Assembly: GCA_018136815.1 (NCBI GenBank) | Contig: CM030940.1 | Span: forward strand, 2,970,601-3,034,600 | Direction of reading: 5' to 3' | Length of the DNA: 64,000 nt | Source of the DNA: Isochrysis galbana | Taxonomy: Eukaryota; Haptophyta; Isochrysidales; Isochrysidaceae | Part shown: positions 9,993-18,445 of the stretch, in pieces | How the letters are laid out: every line of letters begins with the position of its first letter | Numbering within the stretch: position 1 is the first letter of the stretch | The notes under the pieces: model-generated | Told to the model about the DNA's origin: nothing | Databases searched by the model: none | The model's input: only the letters and a program-made list of their open reading frames with translations | Position numbers and translations under genes: made by a program

Positions 9993-12900
9993 ATGTGGCT
10001 CGCCACCTCCTCGCTCGAGTCGTACGTACACGAGCTGCTACGCAAGTACGTGGGTCGATTTGTGAGTGTGCCTCGAGAGGGGTTTACCTTCTCCCTCTGG
10101 GCCGGGGAGGGTCTGCTCGAGGGAGTCTCTGTCTGCGCTGAGACTCTCGGCCCGCTGCGTGTTGTGAGAGGTGTCGTCGCAATTGTCAGGCTCAAGGTGC
10201 CGTGGCACGCGCTGCGATCGGAGCCCGTAACCATACGTGTGGAGGGACTCGTCCTTCATCTTGAGCCATCCACCGACCAGCACGCTCCGCCTGCAGCCGC
10301 TGACGGAGGCGCGTGCAGAGAGACGGCTCAGCAAGGAGCCAACACGGCTGGCGCACGTGCCAATTCATCGAGGATGTGCAGCGGCTCGGCTGCGGACTCG
10401 GGTCGCATAGATAGAGATGCATGCGACTGTACCATTCACGTGGGATGTGGCGATGATGATGCACGCTCATCGTCCAGCGAGAGAAAGGGTTGGGCTGCAG
10501 ACATACCTGAAGTGGAAAGGGCTAGCAATGGCAGCTTCTCTGGCTTCTTCGAATCTATGGCGGCACTTATATTGTCCAATATCGTGCTCGAAATCCGTGA
10601 TGCTGTGGTCTCTTTCAGTGGCGTCCGCAATGGATCTACAGAATCGGTGTTTGGATGCACGCCCCCCTGCGGTGGGCATGTCCACTCGGAAGGGGCTCCG
10701 CAGCAGCGCATTACGTACACAGCACGGATACGAGAGCTCAGATCGAGCCCCGCAGACGGTGAATGGCGCGCCGCTTTCCTGTCTGAGGCACCCAAGGACC
10801 ACCAGCCTAGTCGTTGGCGAGTTGGAATGCGTGGATTCTCACTGTCCAGCCGGCAAGAGACAGCCGCCTCGCCGGATGTCAACACCGAGGGGATTGATAG
10901 GTTTGATTTTGCTGCGAGTCTTGAATCGGAGACTCGAGGCACTGCATCTGGCCCCTCTCGACGTGCAGATCAGGGTCCGGCTGCTGCCGATGCTTCCGCC
11001 CCGATTCCAGTTCAAAGACTCCCCTGCGCTCATATATCCTTGAGCCATGCTGACCACACTGCGAAAGGACTGAGGCAGGCTGTGGTGGGCGTCAATGATA
11101 CTAGTACTGGCCATCGCGCCTCTAATGCTACTGCGTCAAACGGTGCGTCTTCCGAAGACATCATACTGGCCGTTCGCGTTGAGCCTCTCGACGGCCAAGC
11201 ATCGTGGGCTGATGGAGGTGAGGATGCCGTCGCAAAGGCTCAAGCGGCCGTAGCTCAGACGGAGCGGAAGGGCCACACCGGCAGTGGTATCACGTCTGTG
11301 AAAACGAAAAAGCATGGATTTTCGCGAATGGCTCCAGAAGGGATAGCATCGTCGGCAGCTCCCTGCCGCTATACAAATCGCGCACAGCTCCCTGGCCACA
11401 CAGCTTGCAAGGCAGCGGATGACAATGAGCACGGGGTCGAGTCCATCATTTCGGACATGGACACCGTGATTCTTCTCGAGCGGTTCGCATCAGAATCAGC
11501 CATGTCGGCCACTCAGCCCCAGCCTTCGCGAATCCCGAACAATCAAGAAACATCGATTCAGCGAATGTGGTTGTGGCTGCCTACAGGTCTCCATGCGTGC
11601 GTGCGCGAATCCTTGTGGAAAGATTTGCAATCATCGATCAAGATGCTCTTCAACAACGTGTCCCCACTCGGCGAGTTGGGAGGTGTGTATCAGCCGCACC
11701 CACTCTTTTTGTCACCACAGCAACGCCGAAGCAGCGGGTACACATTTCCAGGACTAGGTCTTGGCGGTGCTTGGGACATGGATTTGCACTTTCTCCAATC
11801 GATGCCTGAGGGCGCCACACTTGATCCTGACCTCGCCTTCGCACCAGCGAACTCTCATTCAGCTGCAGGCCGAGCGAGCCGAGCGATGAAGTCGCCTGAT
11901 GGAGCACGCGCGCAGCACACACATGGAACTCGAGAAGACATCGAGACATGCACCACTCTACGGCTCACCGAGACCGAGGACACTGAATACATTGGCATCG
12001 ATTTCTCCAGCATCGATAGCTCTTGTGCCCATGAACCGGGAGAGCAGGTCCGCCACGGTGTTTGTGTCCATCTGGAACTGAGGCTGCGCCAACATCTTGC
12101 ACTCGTCCAAGGTAGCTCACTCGACGACGCCCGGATATTAGCGCGCCTGTCGGCTACGATTCGCGACTCGCCACACGACCCGATGGCTCACTATAGGCGT
12201 GCCTCAAAGCTGCTAACGCTCGGGCTCGAGGCGGAGGCTGCGCGTGATGCGGCCACCTGCTTGCAGTTAGACCCACAGTATGCGAAGGCCCACTTCGTGC
12301 GCGGCCGCGCCTTGTACGCCCTAGGTGAATATCGACAAGCGTTCCACCACTATGAGCAAGGGCTTGAGCTTGATCCACGCCCTGGACTTTCAGCGTGGTT
12401 GGCGCGAGAAATGGCTCGGCCAGGGTATCGCTCTGCTGAGCTATCGGATGCAGTAGTGGAGAGGCGTGTGCGAGCCGCCATTTTCAAGAACGATTCGCAT
12501 GCGCTGGCGATGCTATTGAAGCGATGTAAAGTCACTACTCTCCTGCCCTGCGACAGAGCACAAGACACCTCAAGCGGTACTCTTTTGGTGAGGGCATCGT
12601 CCAGCGAATCCACGTTAAGCGCCGAGTCGGCACTCCAGTTTGCCGCACAGAACGGTCACGCCGACTGTGTAGTCTTGCTTCTTCGTCATGGTGTGCCGGC
12701 AACAGGTCGCGGAGATGGTGGCCGCACGCCGCTGATGACCGCCTTGCATGCTCATCATGCGGACGCCGCCCTTGCCTTGATACCTCAAGCATCTGTGGGG
12801 CCGTCGTTCATCGCTAACGAGGGTGACGACGTTTCTGCACAGCCCCAAGCCGATGTGCACGCGGTCTGTGACCGCGGCCAAACGGCGCTGCATCTAGCGG

Positions 12901-13541
12901 CCAAGTATGGCTTGCTCTCTTGCACGATGCGCTTACTTGACGTAGGGGCCAGCCCGGCTGCGAAGGACAAGCAACTGCGCACTCCCCTCCATGCCGCTTC
13001 CGCCGCGGGGGAGGGCGTGATTCTTACATACCTCCTTCGTAGTGATCACGGGCGCGAGAGCATTGATGCTAGGGATGTGGATGGATGTAGTCCCGCTCTC
13101 CTGGCCGCCCGCACGGCCCATGCAGCGTTTTGCGCTCCGTCGCCTTGCTCCGTTCAAGTAGAGCGACTCCTCCAATGCTCAATGATCTGCGTACAAGAGG
13201 GATGCAAAGCAGAGACAGCCACATTTGACGATGGCCGATCATTGCTACACTTTGCTGCTGCCCTTGGTGCTCAAGATCTTCTCGGCTTGTTGTTGGCCAA
13301 ATCTACGAACGTTAACGCCCTGTGCGCCACCAACGACGCCTCGCCATTACATTACGCTGCTGCTCATGGCCAAACGACCAGCGTTCGTTTGTTGCTCGCG
13401 GCTAGGGCGAGTGTAGATTCGCGTGATCGCAATGGCTTTTCTCCTATTGAGTATGCGCTTCATGGGGTCAATGGACGTTCAGCGTCGCAAGCAGGCCGTA
13501 CAGCGTGCTACAACATGCTTCTGCGCCATCTCGCGAGGTAG
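9993..13541 (+). CDS. Chorein-N / TPR / ankyrin fusion protein
   Basis: The start is the first ATG after the GA minisatellite (MWLATSSLESYVHELL), giving 1182 residues in one exon. Residues 1-90 match the chorein N-terminal domain of VPS13/ATG2-type bridge lipid-transfer proteins: an amphipathic start, KYVGRF, FSLWAGEGLLEGV, and LKVPWHALRSEPVTIRVEGL. Residues 90-720 are mostly low complexity, with scattered possible hydrophobic strands. Residues about 725-795 form two TPR units (HYRRASKLLTLGLEAEAARD and KAHFVRGRALYALGEYRQAF). Residues about 878-1165 carry ankyrin repeats (GQTALHLAAKYGLLSC, RTPLHAASAAGEG, RSLLHFAAALGAQ, ASPLHYAAAHGQT). In known BLTPs the chorein domain heads a very long lipid groove; here it is much shorter and joined to protein-binding repeats, suggesting a membrane-contact adaptor. 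Function is inferred. Confidence 0.75.
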   Translation: MWLATSSLESYVHELLRKYVGRFVSVPREGFTFSLWAGEGLLEGVSVCAETLGPLRVVRGVVAIVRLKVPWHALRSEPVTIRVEGLVLHLEPSTDQHAPPAAADGGACRETAQQGANTAGARANSSRMCSGSAADSGRIDRDACDCTIHVGCGDDDARSSSSERKGWAADIPEVERASNGSFSGFFESMAALILSNIVLEIRDAVVSFSGVRNGSTESVFGCTPPCGGHVHSEGAPQQRITYTARIRELRSSPADGEWRAAFLSEAPKDHQPSRWRVGMRGFSLSSRQETAASPDVNTEGIDRFDFAASLESETRGTASGPSRRADQGPAAADASAPIPVQRLPCAHISLSHADHTAKGLRQAVVGVNDTSTGHRASNATASNGASSEDIILAVRVEPLDGQASWADGGEDAVAKAQAAVAQTERKGHTGSGITSVKTKKHGFSRMAPEGIASSAAPCRYTNRAQLPGHTACKAADDNEHGVESIISDMDTVILLERFASESAMSATQPQPSRIPNNQETSIQRMWLWLPTGLHACVRESLWKDLQSSIKMLFNNVSPLGELGGVYQPHPLFLSPQQRRSSGYTFPGLGLGGAWDMDLHFLQSMPEGATLDPDLAFAPANSHSAAGRASRAMKSPDGARAQHTHGTREDIETCTTLRLTETEDTEYIGIDFSSIDSSCAHEPGEQVRHGVCVHLELRLRQHLALVQGSSLDDARILARLSATIRDSPHDPMAHYRRASKLLTLGLEAEAARDAATCLQLDPQYAKAHFVRGRALYALGEYRQAFHHYEQGLELDPRPGLSAWLAREMARPGYRSAELSDAVVERRVRAAIFKNDSHALAMLLKRCKVTTLLPCDRAQDTSSGTLLVRASSSESTLSAESALQFAAQNGHADCVVLLLRHGVPATGRGDGGRTPLMTALHAHHADAALALIPQASVGPSFIANEGDDVSAQPQADVHAVCDRGQTALHLAAKYGLLSCTMRLLDVGASPAAKDKQLRTPLHAASAAGEGVILTYLLRSDHGRESIDARDVDGCSPALLAARTAHAAFCAPSPCSVQVERLLQCSMICVQEGCKAETATFDDGRSLLHFAAALGAQDLLGLLLAKSTNVNALCATNDASPLHYAAAHGQTTSVRLLLAARASVDSRDRNGFSPIEYALHGVNGRSASQAGRTACYNMLLRHLAR

Positions 13542-13782
13542 CGGTACACTCCGTCTGCTCGCAGAGAACTTCCTTCAAAATACCTCAATTCATATCGATC
13601 GTACTCTTCCATGAAACAATTCTAGTCGATCGTACCCTCCCATCAACATGTCACGCTTCCTATGACGCCTTTGTCTTCTTCATTCTAGGCTGTGCAAGCA
13701 CCACTATGACACATTTTGTGCGGAACGTTCCCAGCGATTTGTAAGAGCTCGACGATCTTTAAAGAGATAGGGATAGGGTCAA
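13542..13782. other. 3' flank of the chorein fusion gene
   Basis: A/T-richer than the gene. It contains a tandem pair of a roughly 28-base word around CGATCGTAC at 13596 and 13628. No gene. Confidence 0.4.
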
Positions 13783-14100
13783 CTAACTTTATAGTCAGTT
13801 GCCATGGAGCGCGCCGGCGCGCCCCTCCTCCCTTTCGGGGCCCCCGCCGCGGGCGGCCACTAAGCTCCCATGGAGCAGTCGCTGGCGAAGCAGCCGCGTC
13901 CACCCACCGTTGGAGGCCGAGCAGGTGCGTGTGACTCGCGTCGCGCCACACGGCCTGTGGCCCCAGCCACAGCCACAGCATGTGCACAGCAGACATGCTA
14001 GCCCCCCACATGGAGGACAGCAATCTGCAGAGCTTGGCGGCTCGGCAGACCAAGAAGAGGCCCACCCCATGTGCCACTCCTCCAAAAAAAAACTCTTAAT
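13783..14100 (-). mobile_element. LINE/SINE 3' end with terminal hairpin
   Basis: Minus-strand orientation. The 3' end is GGCGCGCTCCAT followed by a stem-loop (13783-13804) whose 9-base arms flank ATAA with one mismatch. Upstream it shares a GGCCACAGGCC..GCGACGCGAGTCACAC block and a T-tract (antisense of 14085-14094) with 55145-55380. No coding capacity. Confidence 0.6.
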
Positions 14101-14574
14101 ATTCACACCGCGCGCGCGACTTTGTGACATTTTCCTGACAGCCGCGCCCGCATCCCTCATCACTCCCTTTCACTCGCCTTGCGGCTCGTCCCCTCGTGCT
14201 CTACCTAGGGGCTCAGTGTTCGGGGTTTCCAGTGGCAGGCGGCGTGCACCGATTCCCGATGGTCGCTTCCTCGGCCTTTCCTCGCGCCATCGGACGGTCG
14301 GTTTCTCTTGTGGTTCTCGTGGGTGTTGTCGCGTGAAGAGTGGGATATGGGGCTGTGTTGCGCACTGTGCCTGCGATGTGGAGTCGTGGGGGGTGCGGGG
14401 TGCTGCGTTTGGTGGGAGATTAAGCCAGCCTGTCCGCTATGTCGAGTGCTTGTGCCACTAAAGTCAGGTTTGTGTTCATCATCGCGAGGGCGCCTTTGGC
14501 GTTTATTTTGGCAAGATCGGGGCGCTAAGTTCCCGTGCGTCTTTGATCTTTGGCCTTCTGCCTCGGGAGGCAAC
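14101..14574 (-). mobile_element. LINE 3'-UTR-like fragment
   Basis: The block around 14165-14235 (a GCTCTACCTAGGGGC word and a GGTGCAC word) matches 23290-23400 downstream of the large LINE. The matching region also shares an AATATT motif next to a T-tract. No protein-coding sequence remains. Confidence 0.45.
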
Positions 14575-15140
14575 TAAGTTTATACTTAGACGCGATGGAG
14601 CGCGCCGACTCGACTGGGGGGTTGGGTCGGGCGGGGTGCACCGGCCCTCAGTGGTCTGTTCTCTCCTTCCTCCTGTGCCTCTGGGTGGCCGGTTTCTTGC
14701 TGTTGTGCTGCAGGTGTTGCGCCGTTGCTGGGGTACCGCATGCTCGTGGGTTGTTCGTTTTTCTTGAGTGGTTTTCCCGGGGGGGGGGGGGGGGATGTGC
14801 CTCGACCTCAGGCGAGCTTCTCGGCGAGGCCGATCGCTTCCGTCACTAGGCCGAGGTTGTCGCTCATTTTTAGTTTTCCCTTGTCGTCCTCTGTGAAGAT
14901 GGGAGCGCTGAGCTCCGCTGGCCTTTTTATTTTAGGTTTTCTCCCCTGGGCCGCCGTGCGAGTGCGCATTTGGCGACAAGCTTTGGACGGGGTATGGCCC
15001 CTCACCAGGGTGGTGAATCTTATCATCGTGGCTTCTAGGACCGGTATATAGTGGTATTCATATGATTCGAACTCTACTCTGTAGAAGTCTCGTATTATGT
15101 ATTTCCAGGCTATGATGTAGAGGGTTTTCAAGCTGTCAGG
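14575..15140 (-). mobile_element. 5'-truncated LINE with 3' hairpin
   Basis: The coding part (15137 to 14808, minus) encodes the LINE C-terminal region: LYIIAWKYIIRDFYRVEFE, YHYIPVLEATMIRFTTLVRG, and an end in LVTEAIGLAEKLA. It aligns with the end of the large LINE protein at 23546-24874. The 3' UTR (14807-14590) ends in GGCGCGCTCCATCGCGT and the hairpin CTAAGT-ATAA-ACTTAG (14577-14592). A G14 run lies at 14779. Broken copy. Confidence 0.75.
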
Positions 15141-15267
15141 GGTGGTCCGGGGCCTTTTTCTTCGTCCAACCCCCCAACCGGTGCGCTGGGGCAGCGTTCT
15201 TTTCGTCCGTAACGGGTTAGGACGGCACGTGAAGCGATCGCGCCAAGGGGGACACAAGGCAGACATG

Positions 15268-15520
15268 ACGGAGCAAACGGAGCAACCGCGCAAGGGGAGC
15301 AGAGGAGGATGGTTGTTGGTCGCTGCCATTGTCGGCGGCGTCACCCTTTTCGTCTTCGGTCTGCTGCTGGCCGGGCTCCTGAGTAAACCATCGCCGGAGG
15401 AGCCGCCCACCGTGACGAAGGACGACTCCAACGCCGCCGCAGAGGAGGCCGCCGCGGCGGCTCAGAGGCGGCGCGCAACCGAGCTCAATCCTCTGGAGCT
15501 CGAGTCCAACCAACGCACTT
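15268..15520 (+). CDS. N-terminal exon of a possible single-pass membrane protein
   Basis: From the ATG at 15268: a polar start (MTEQTEQPRKGSRGG), one strong membrane segment (WLLVAAIVGGVTLFVFGLLL), then PSPEEPP and an Ala/Glu-rich stretch. The frame loses character near 15520, where repeated GTTGTGTCGTCCGAGG words begin. Whether it belongs with the b561-like exon downstream is unknown. Confidence 0.35.
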
Positions 15521-15539
15521 GCCGGCAGTGCGCAGCGCG

Positions 15540-16360
15540 CGACCGCTCCTCGTCCGTCCAGAGGCGTTGTGTCGTCCGAGGTCTCAAGCGCGCGCGCGCC
15601 CTCGAGCTCAAGCAACTGGAGCTTGCGCAACCTCTCGTTCGAAGGCGGCTTGCCTTCATTTGGTCTCCTTTCCCTCAGGGTTTCTTCCCCTCCCGTGGGG
15701 ACTCTCCCTCCCACCCAAAAAGGGAGGAAACCCCAACAACGCACTCCCCCCCCCCCGCTCTCTCAGGGAAGCGGGCTTGCGGTGGCCGCCGCCGGCGTCG
15801 CGCTCGCCGTCGCGTCGGTGCCCCGAGGGCGCCACTTCTCGCACCCCCATCACACGCTCGGGATCGTCGCCCTCGCCCTCGCCCTGCTGCAGCCGCTCAA
15901 CGCGCTCGTGCGCGGCACGCCCGGCGCCCGCACCACACGCCGCGCCGTGTGGCGGGTCGCGCACAAGGGGACGGGCTACGCCGTGCTCGGCGTGGGCGTC
16001 TACCAGGCCCTCTCGAGGCGCGCCCTCATGCCGAGCCAAGGCGACGCCGTTCTCGTCGCGTACGGGGTGCTCCTGGGCCTCTCCTTCGGGGTGCTCGCGG
16101 GGGGGCTCATGGTAGGGTGAGAGTCCCCACGGGAGGGGATTTCTTTTATACCGGCGCATCGCGTATTTGGAAACGAGGGGTACCAAATGAAGGCAAACGA
16201 CCTGACCAGAGGGGCTGTTTACGCGCGCACGCCACAAGCACTCGGTCGTTGCACAACTTCTCGTTCGGCCAGAGGGGTTGTGTCGTCCGAGGTGTCGGTG
16301 TCATGCGCGCGGCGCGTCGCTCGTTCGGCCAGAGGGGTTGTGTCGGTGGATGGACGTTGG
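15540..16360. repeat. Inverted and direct repeats around a b561-like exon
   Basis: Left arm 15650-15712 (GCCTTCATTTGGT, then CCCCTCCCGTGGGGACTCTC) and right arm 16118-16192 are imperfect reverse complements. Outside them, a CCAGAGGNGTTGTGTCG word is repeated in the same direction at about 15558, 16270 and 16329. The layout suggests a TIR-type element that has captured host sequence. Confidence 0.5.
15769..16120 (+). pseudogene. Cytochrome b561-type membrane fragment
   Basis: Starts just after a C-tract plus CTCTCTCAG splice acceptor. It encodes a membrane segment (LAVAAAGVALAVASV), then HPHHTLGIVALALALLQPL, a RxxW stretch (TTRRAVWRVAHKGTGYAVL) and a last hydrophobic segment before the stop at 16118-16120. 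The His in H.TLG and in VAHKG sit where b561 proteins bind haem, and the Arg-Trp-His pattern is that of eukaryotic b561/DOMON proteins. Only about 115 residues are present, roughly half a b561 core, so this is one exon or a captured fragment. Confidence 0.55.
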
Positions 16361-16409
16361 TGTCACGCGCCACGCGCAGCGCGCAGTGCCCAGTGCGCGG
16401 CGCTTGTCA

Positions 16410-16795
16410 AGCTCAAAGTCACTGGGGCCAAGGAACGCTACCCGTCGATGTGGGCACTCATCAAGCCTTACATGGGCCGTTGGTGCAAGGCAAACCTCAT
16501 GCTCGTTGGCGACTACTCCGACGAGTACGACAGGCTCCCCAAGACCAAGTACATTGGAGACGAGGCCGCCGTCGCGTACCTCTGTATGGAATATATCATG
16601 GCTGAAACGAATCCTATGGTGCAAGTGCACCGAGCAGCTGGTAAACTCTACATGGAGAACAAGAAGGCCGTCCTCGCACGCGTCACGGATCTCGCCACCC
16701 AAGATCAGCCAAGCGACACCGTCGCCTGCCAGCAGAATGACGAGGAAGAGGGATGTGAGAAAAAGACGAAGAAGATGAAAACTCAGCACGCGTAG
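16410..16795 (+). CDS. Hypothetical protein fragment with lysine-rich tail, copy 1
   Basis: Not recognised. The open part reads KERYPSMWALIKPYMGRW, then DEYDRLPKTKYIGDEAAVAYL, and ends in a Lys-rich EKKTKKMKTQHA tail with a stop at 16793-16795. Everything from about 16630 (RAAGKLYM) to beyond the stop is repeated nearly base for base at 17548-17760. The 3' flank continues into the TAACCTG/CCAAAAAGAAAACAAA tail shared by five loci. It is therefore probably the end of an uncharacterised mobile-element gene. Confidence 0.4.
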
Positions 16796-17085
16796 CTGGG
16801 GGTATAATAGACCAAAAAGAAAACAAATAACCTGACAATTATAATATTGAGCCTTGTGTATATACCAAAAAGGAAACAAATAACCTGGCCCTCTTTTGAC
16901 GGAACGCGACTTTGTGAGAAAAAGACGAAGAAGATGAAAACTCAGCCCGCGTAGCTGGGGGTGTTGGGAGTGGGGGGGCGTGATTAGCTTTGCAATAATA
17001 ATATTTAGCTTTGTAATTGTAATAATACTAACCAAAAAGAAAACAAATAGCCTGGCCCTCTTTTGACGGAACGCGACTTAATGAC
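16796..17085 (+). repeat. Element tail family ending CCTCTTTTGACGGAACGCGAC
   Basis: Nested 3' ends: a CCAAAAAGAAAACAAATAA word at 16816, 16866 and 17033, each leading to CCTG; two end words (16892-16913, 17060-17081) that read CTCTTTTGACGGAACGCGAC; and a second copy of the Lys-rich coding tail at 16912-16955. Further copies: 17725-17830 (+), 22195-22350 (-), 30385-30635 (-). Confidence 0.65.
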
Positions 17086-17221
17086 TTAATGTTAGCACTA
17101 TTTTTTAAAATTAAATACAGACTAGCATAACAACTTTTTTTCTCTGCTTTCCCCCGCGGCGCATGTTCCCCCGCGCTTTTCCTCTGCGCCCGACCCGCCA
17201 CGTCTTTGCGGGTGTTTTGTT

Positions 17222-17473
17222 TTAACGACGTCGATCGTAATTTCCCATTATGGTGTGATACCGTGGTAGCTGTTGAACATCCCAACCATCGTCCTCCATT
17301 TCAAATATTAGTTGTGCATCATCATACACTTCTGTATCTGGCCGTGGTTGTCCCGACTCTTGCTCCATCTCTAATATTTCAGCCAATCTGATTAATTTCC
17401 GTCTCCTGAACTCTTGGATGACCGAGGCATTTCTCGGGTTAGGGTTGGACCCTCGAAAGGCGTAGGGATACAT
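17222..17473 (-). CDS. Hypothetical acidic ORF
   Basis: 83 residues: RKLIRLAEILEMEQESG, then DDAQLIFEMEDDGWDVQQ, ending in basic YDRRR. Composition is protein-like, and codon content differs from the GC-rich genes around. No family is recognised. It lies between two copies of the tail repeat, so it may belong to that element. Confidence 0.3.
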   Translation of the reverse strand: MYPYAFRGSNPNPRNASVIQEFRRRKLIRLAEILEMEQESGQPRPDTEVYDDAQLIFEMEDDGWDVQQLPRYHTIMGNYDRRR

Positions 17474-17539
17474 TTCTTCTTATCCATTGGAGAAAAAAAT
17501 TTACGGTGTGTGCGAAAAGTTTTTTACCCGTGACCTGGC

Positions 17540-17830
17540 AACACGCCGAGCAGCTGGCAAACTCTACATGCAGGACAAGAAGGCCGTCCTCGCACGCATC
17601 ACGGATCTCGCCACCCAAGATCAGCCAAGCGATATCGTCGCCTGCCAGCAGAACGACGAGGAAGAGGGATGTGAGAAAAAGACGAAGAAGATGAAAACTC
17701 AGCACGCGTAGCTGGGGGTATAATAGACCAAAAAGAAAACAAATAACCTGACAATTATAATATTGAGCCTTGTGTATATACCAAAAAGAAAACAAATAAC
17801 CTGGCCCTCTTTTGACGGAACGCGACTTAA
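17540..17830 (+). repeat. Second copy of the hypothetical 3' end and its tail
   Basis: Nearly identical to 16625-16915: same RAAGKLYM..KMKTQHA coding end (stop at 17709-17711), same AATAACCTG words and same end word at 17809-17828. It replaces an E-N with a Q-D pair and a few other residues. The shared length is about 290 bp. Confidence 0.7.
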
Positions 17831-17890
17831 GTGCCGGGTTGCCCATTAGGCTCCCCGTGAGCGTTTTTGTTGGTATCGTGAAGAGGAGGG
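17830..17890 (-). mobile_element. LINE scrap (TIPTKTLTGSLMGNPAL)
   Basis: Antisense translation matches VPTKMLTGSIRGNPAL in the LINE at 24985-25030. It is fused directly to the end word of the tail repeat on one side and to a SINE on the other. Confidence 0.6.
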
Positions 17891-18109
17891 GCTGGTCAGA
17901 GAGATGGGAGATGGGCAGGCCACGACGGGCCAGGGCGGGCGAGTCAGGCGGGCCTGTGGGCGGAGAGGAATGGGCCAGCAGGGCTGTGTGCTCCTGGCAA
18001 GCCATCAGGCGTGCCAGGAGAGTGGGTGGATCCTCCCCCATGGCAGGGGAGGAGTGGAGAGAGAGGGGGCTCGTGCCCCCCCATGGGCGAACTAAGTATA
18101 AACTTAGTT
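17870..18109 (+). mobile_element. SINE-like element, type 2, 5'-truncated
   Basis: Shares GAGGGGCTGGTCAGAG.., a GCAAGCCATCAGGC word, CCAGGAGAGTGGGTGG and GAGTGGAGAGAG with 32210-32430 (+) and 21652-21880 (-). The 3' end is GGGCG followed by the perfect hairpin AACTAAGTATAAACTTAGTT (18090-18109): 8-base arms, loop ATAA. Confidence 0.7.
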
Positions 18110-18445
18110 AAGCGCGGGCATGTGCAACACCGGCAACAAGCAAGTGCCCACATGCACATGGACGATGCTAGGTGGAATAATTATGATGCCAGGCGGAATT
18201 GGGCTTTCCAAGTGGATAAGAGGCCTCGCGCCCGGGGGAGGTGTGGGGTGTGAGGGGCTAGAGGGGATGCTGAAAGCGAGCGTGACCAATGCCCAATGAG
18301 CTTGCCCATTGAAGCGGTACAGGGCGCATGCGCATGAGAGCATGAGCATGCGAGATGGAATTAATGGTGAGACAATTCATGCAAACTATAGGTGTCAAGC
18401 AGAGACGCCCTTCGCACGTAGTGGACTTCCTGCTGGAGTTGCTAA
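18110..18445. other. Intergenic, no gene seen
   Basis: 3' side of MLH3; GC falls towards the gene end. Nothing recognised. Confidence 0.4.

Noticed and set aside
9509-10234. Leu/Pro/Ser-repeat protein on the minus strand
   Set aside because: It is the complement of the GA minisatellite and the start of the chorein gene.
11136-11432. Minus-strand frames within 9993-13541
   Set aside because: Shadows of the long chorein-TPR-ankyrin frame.
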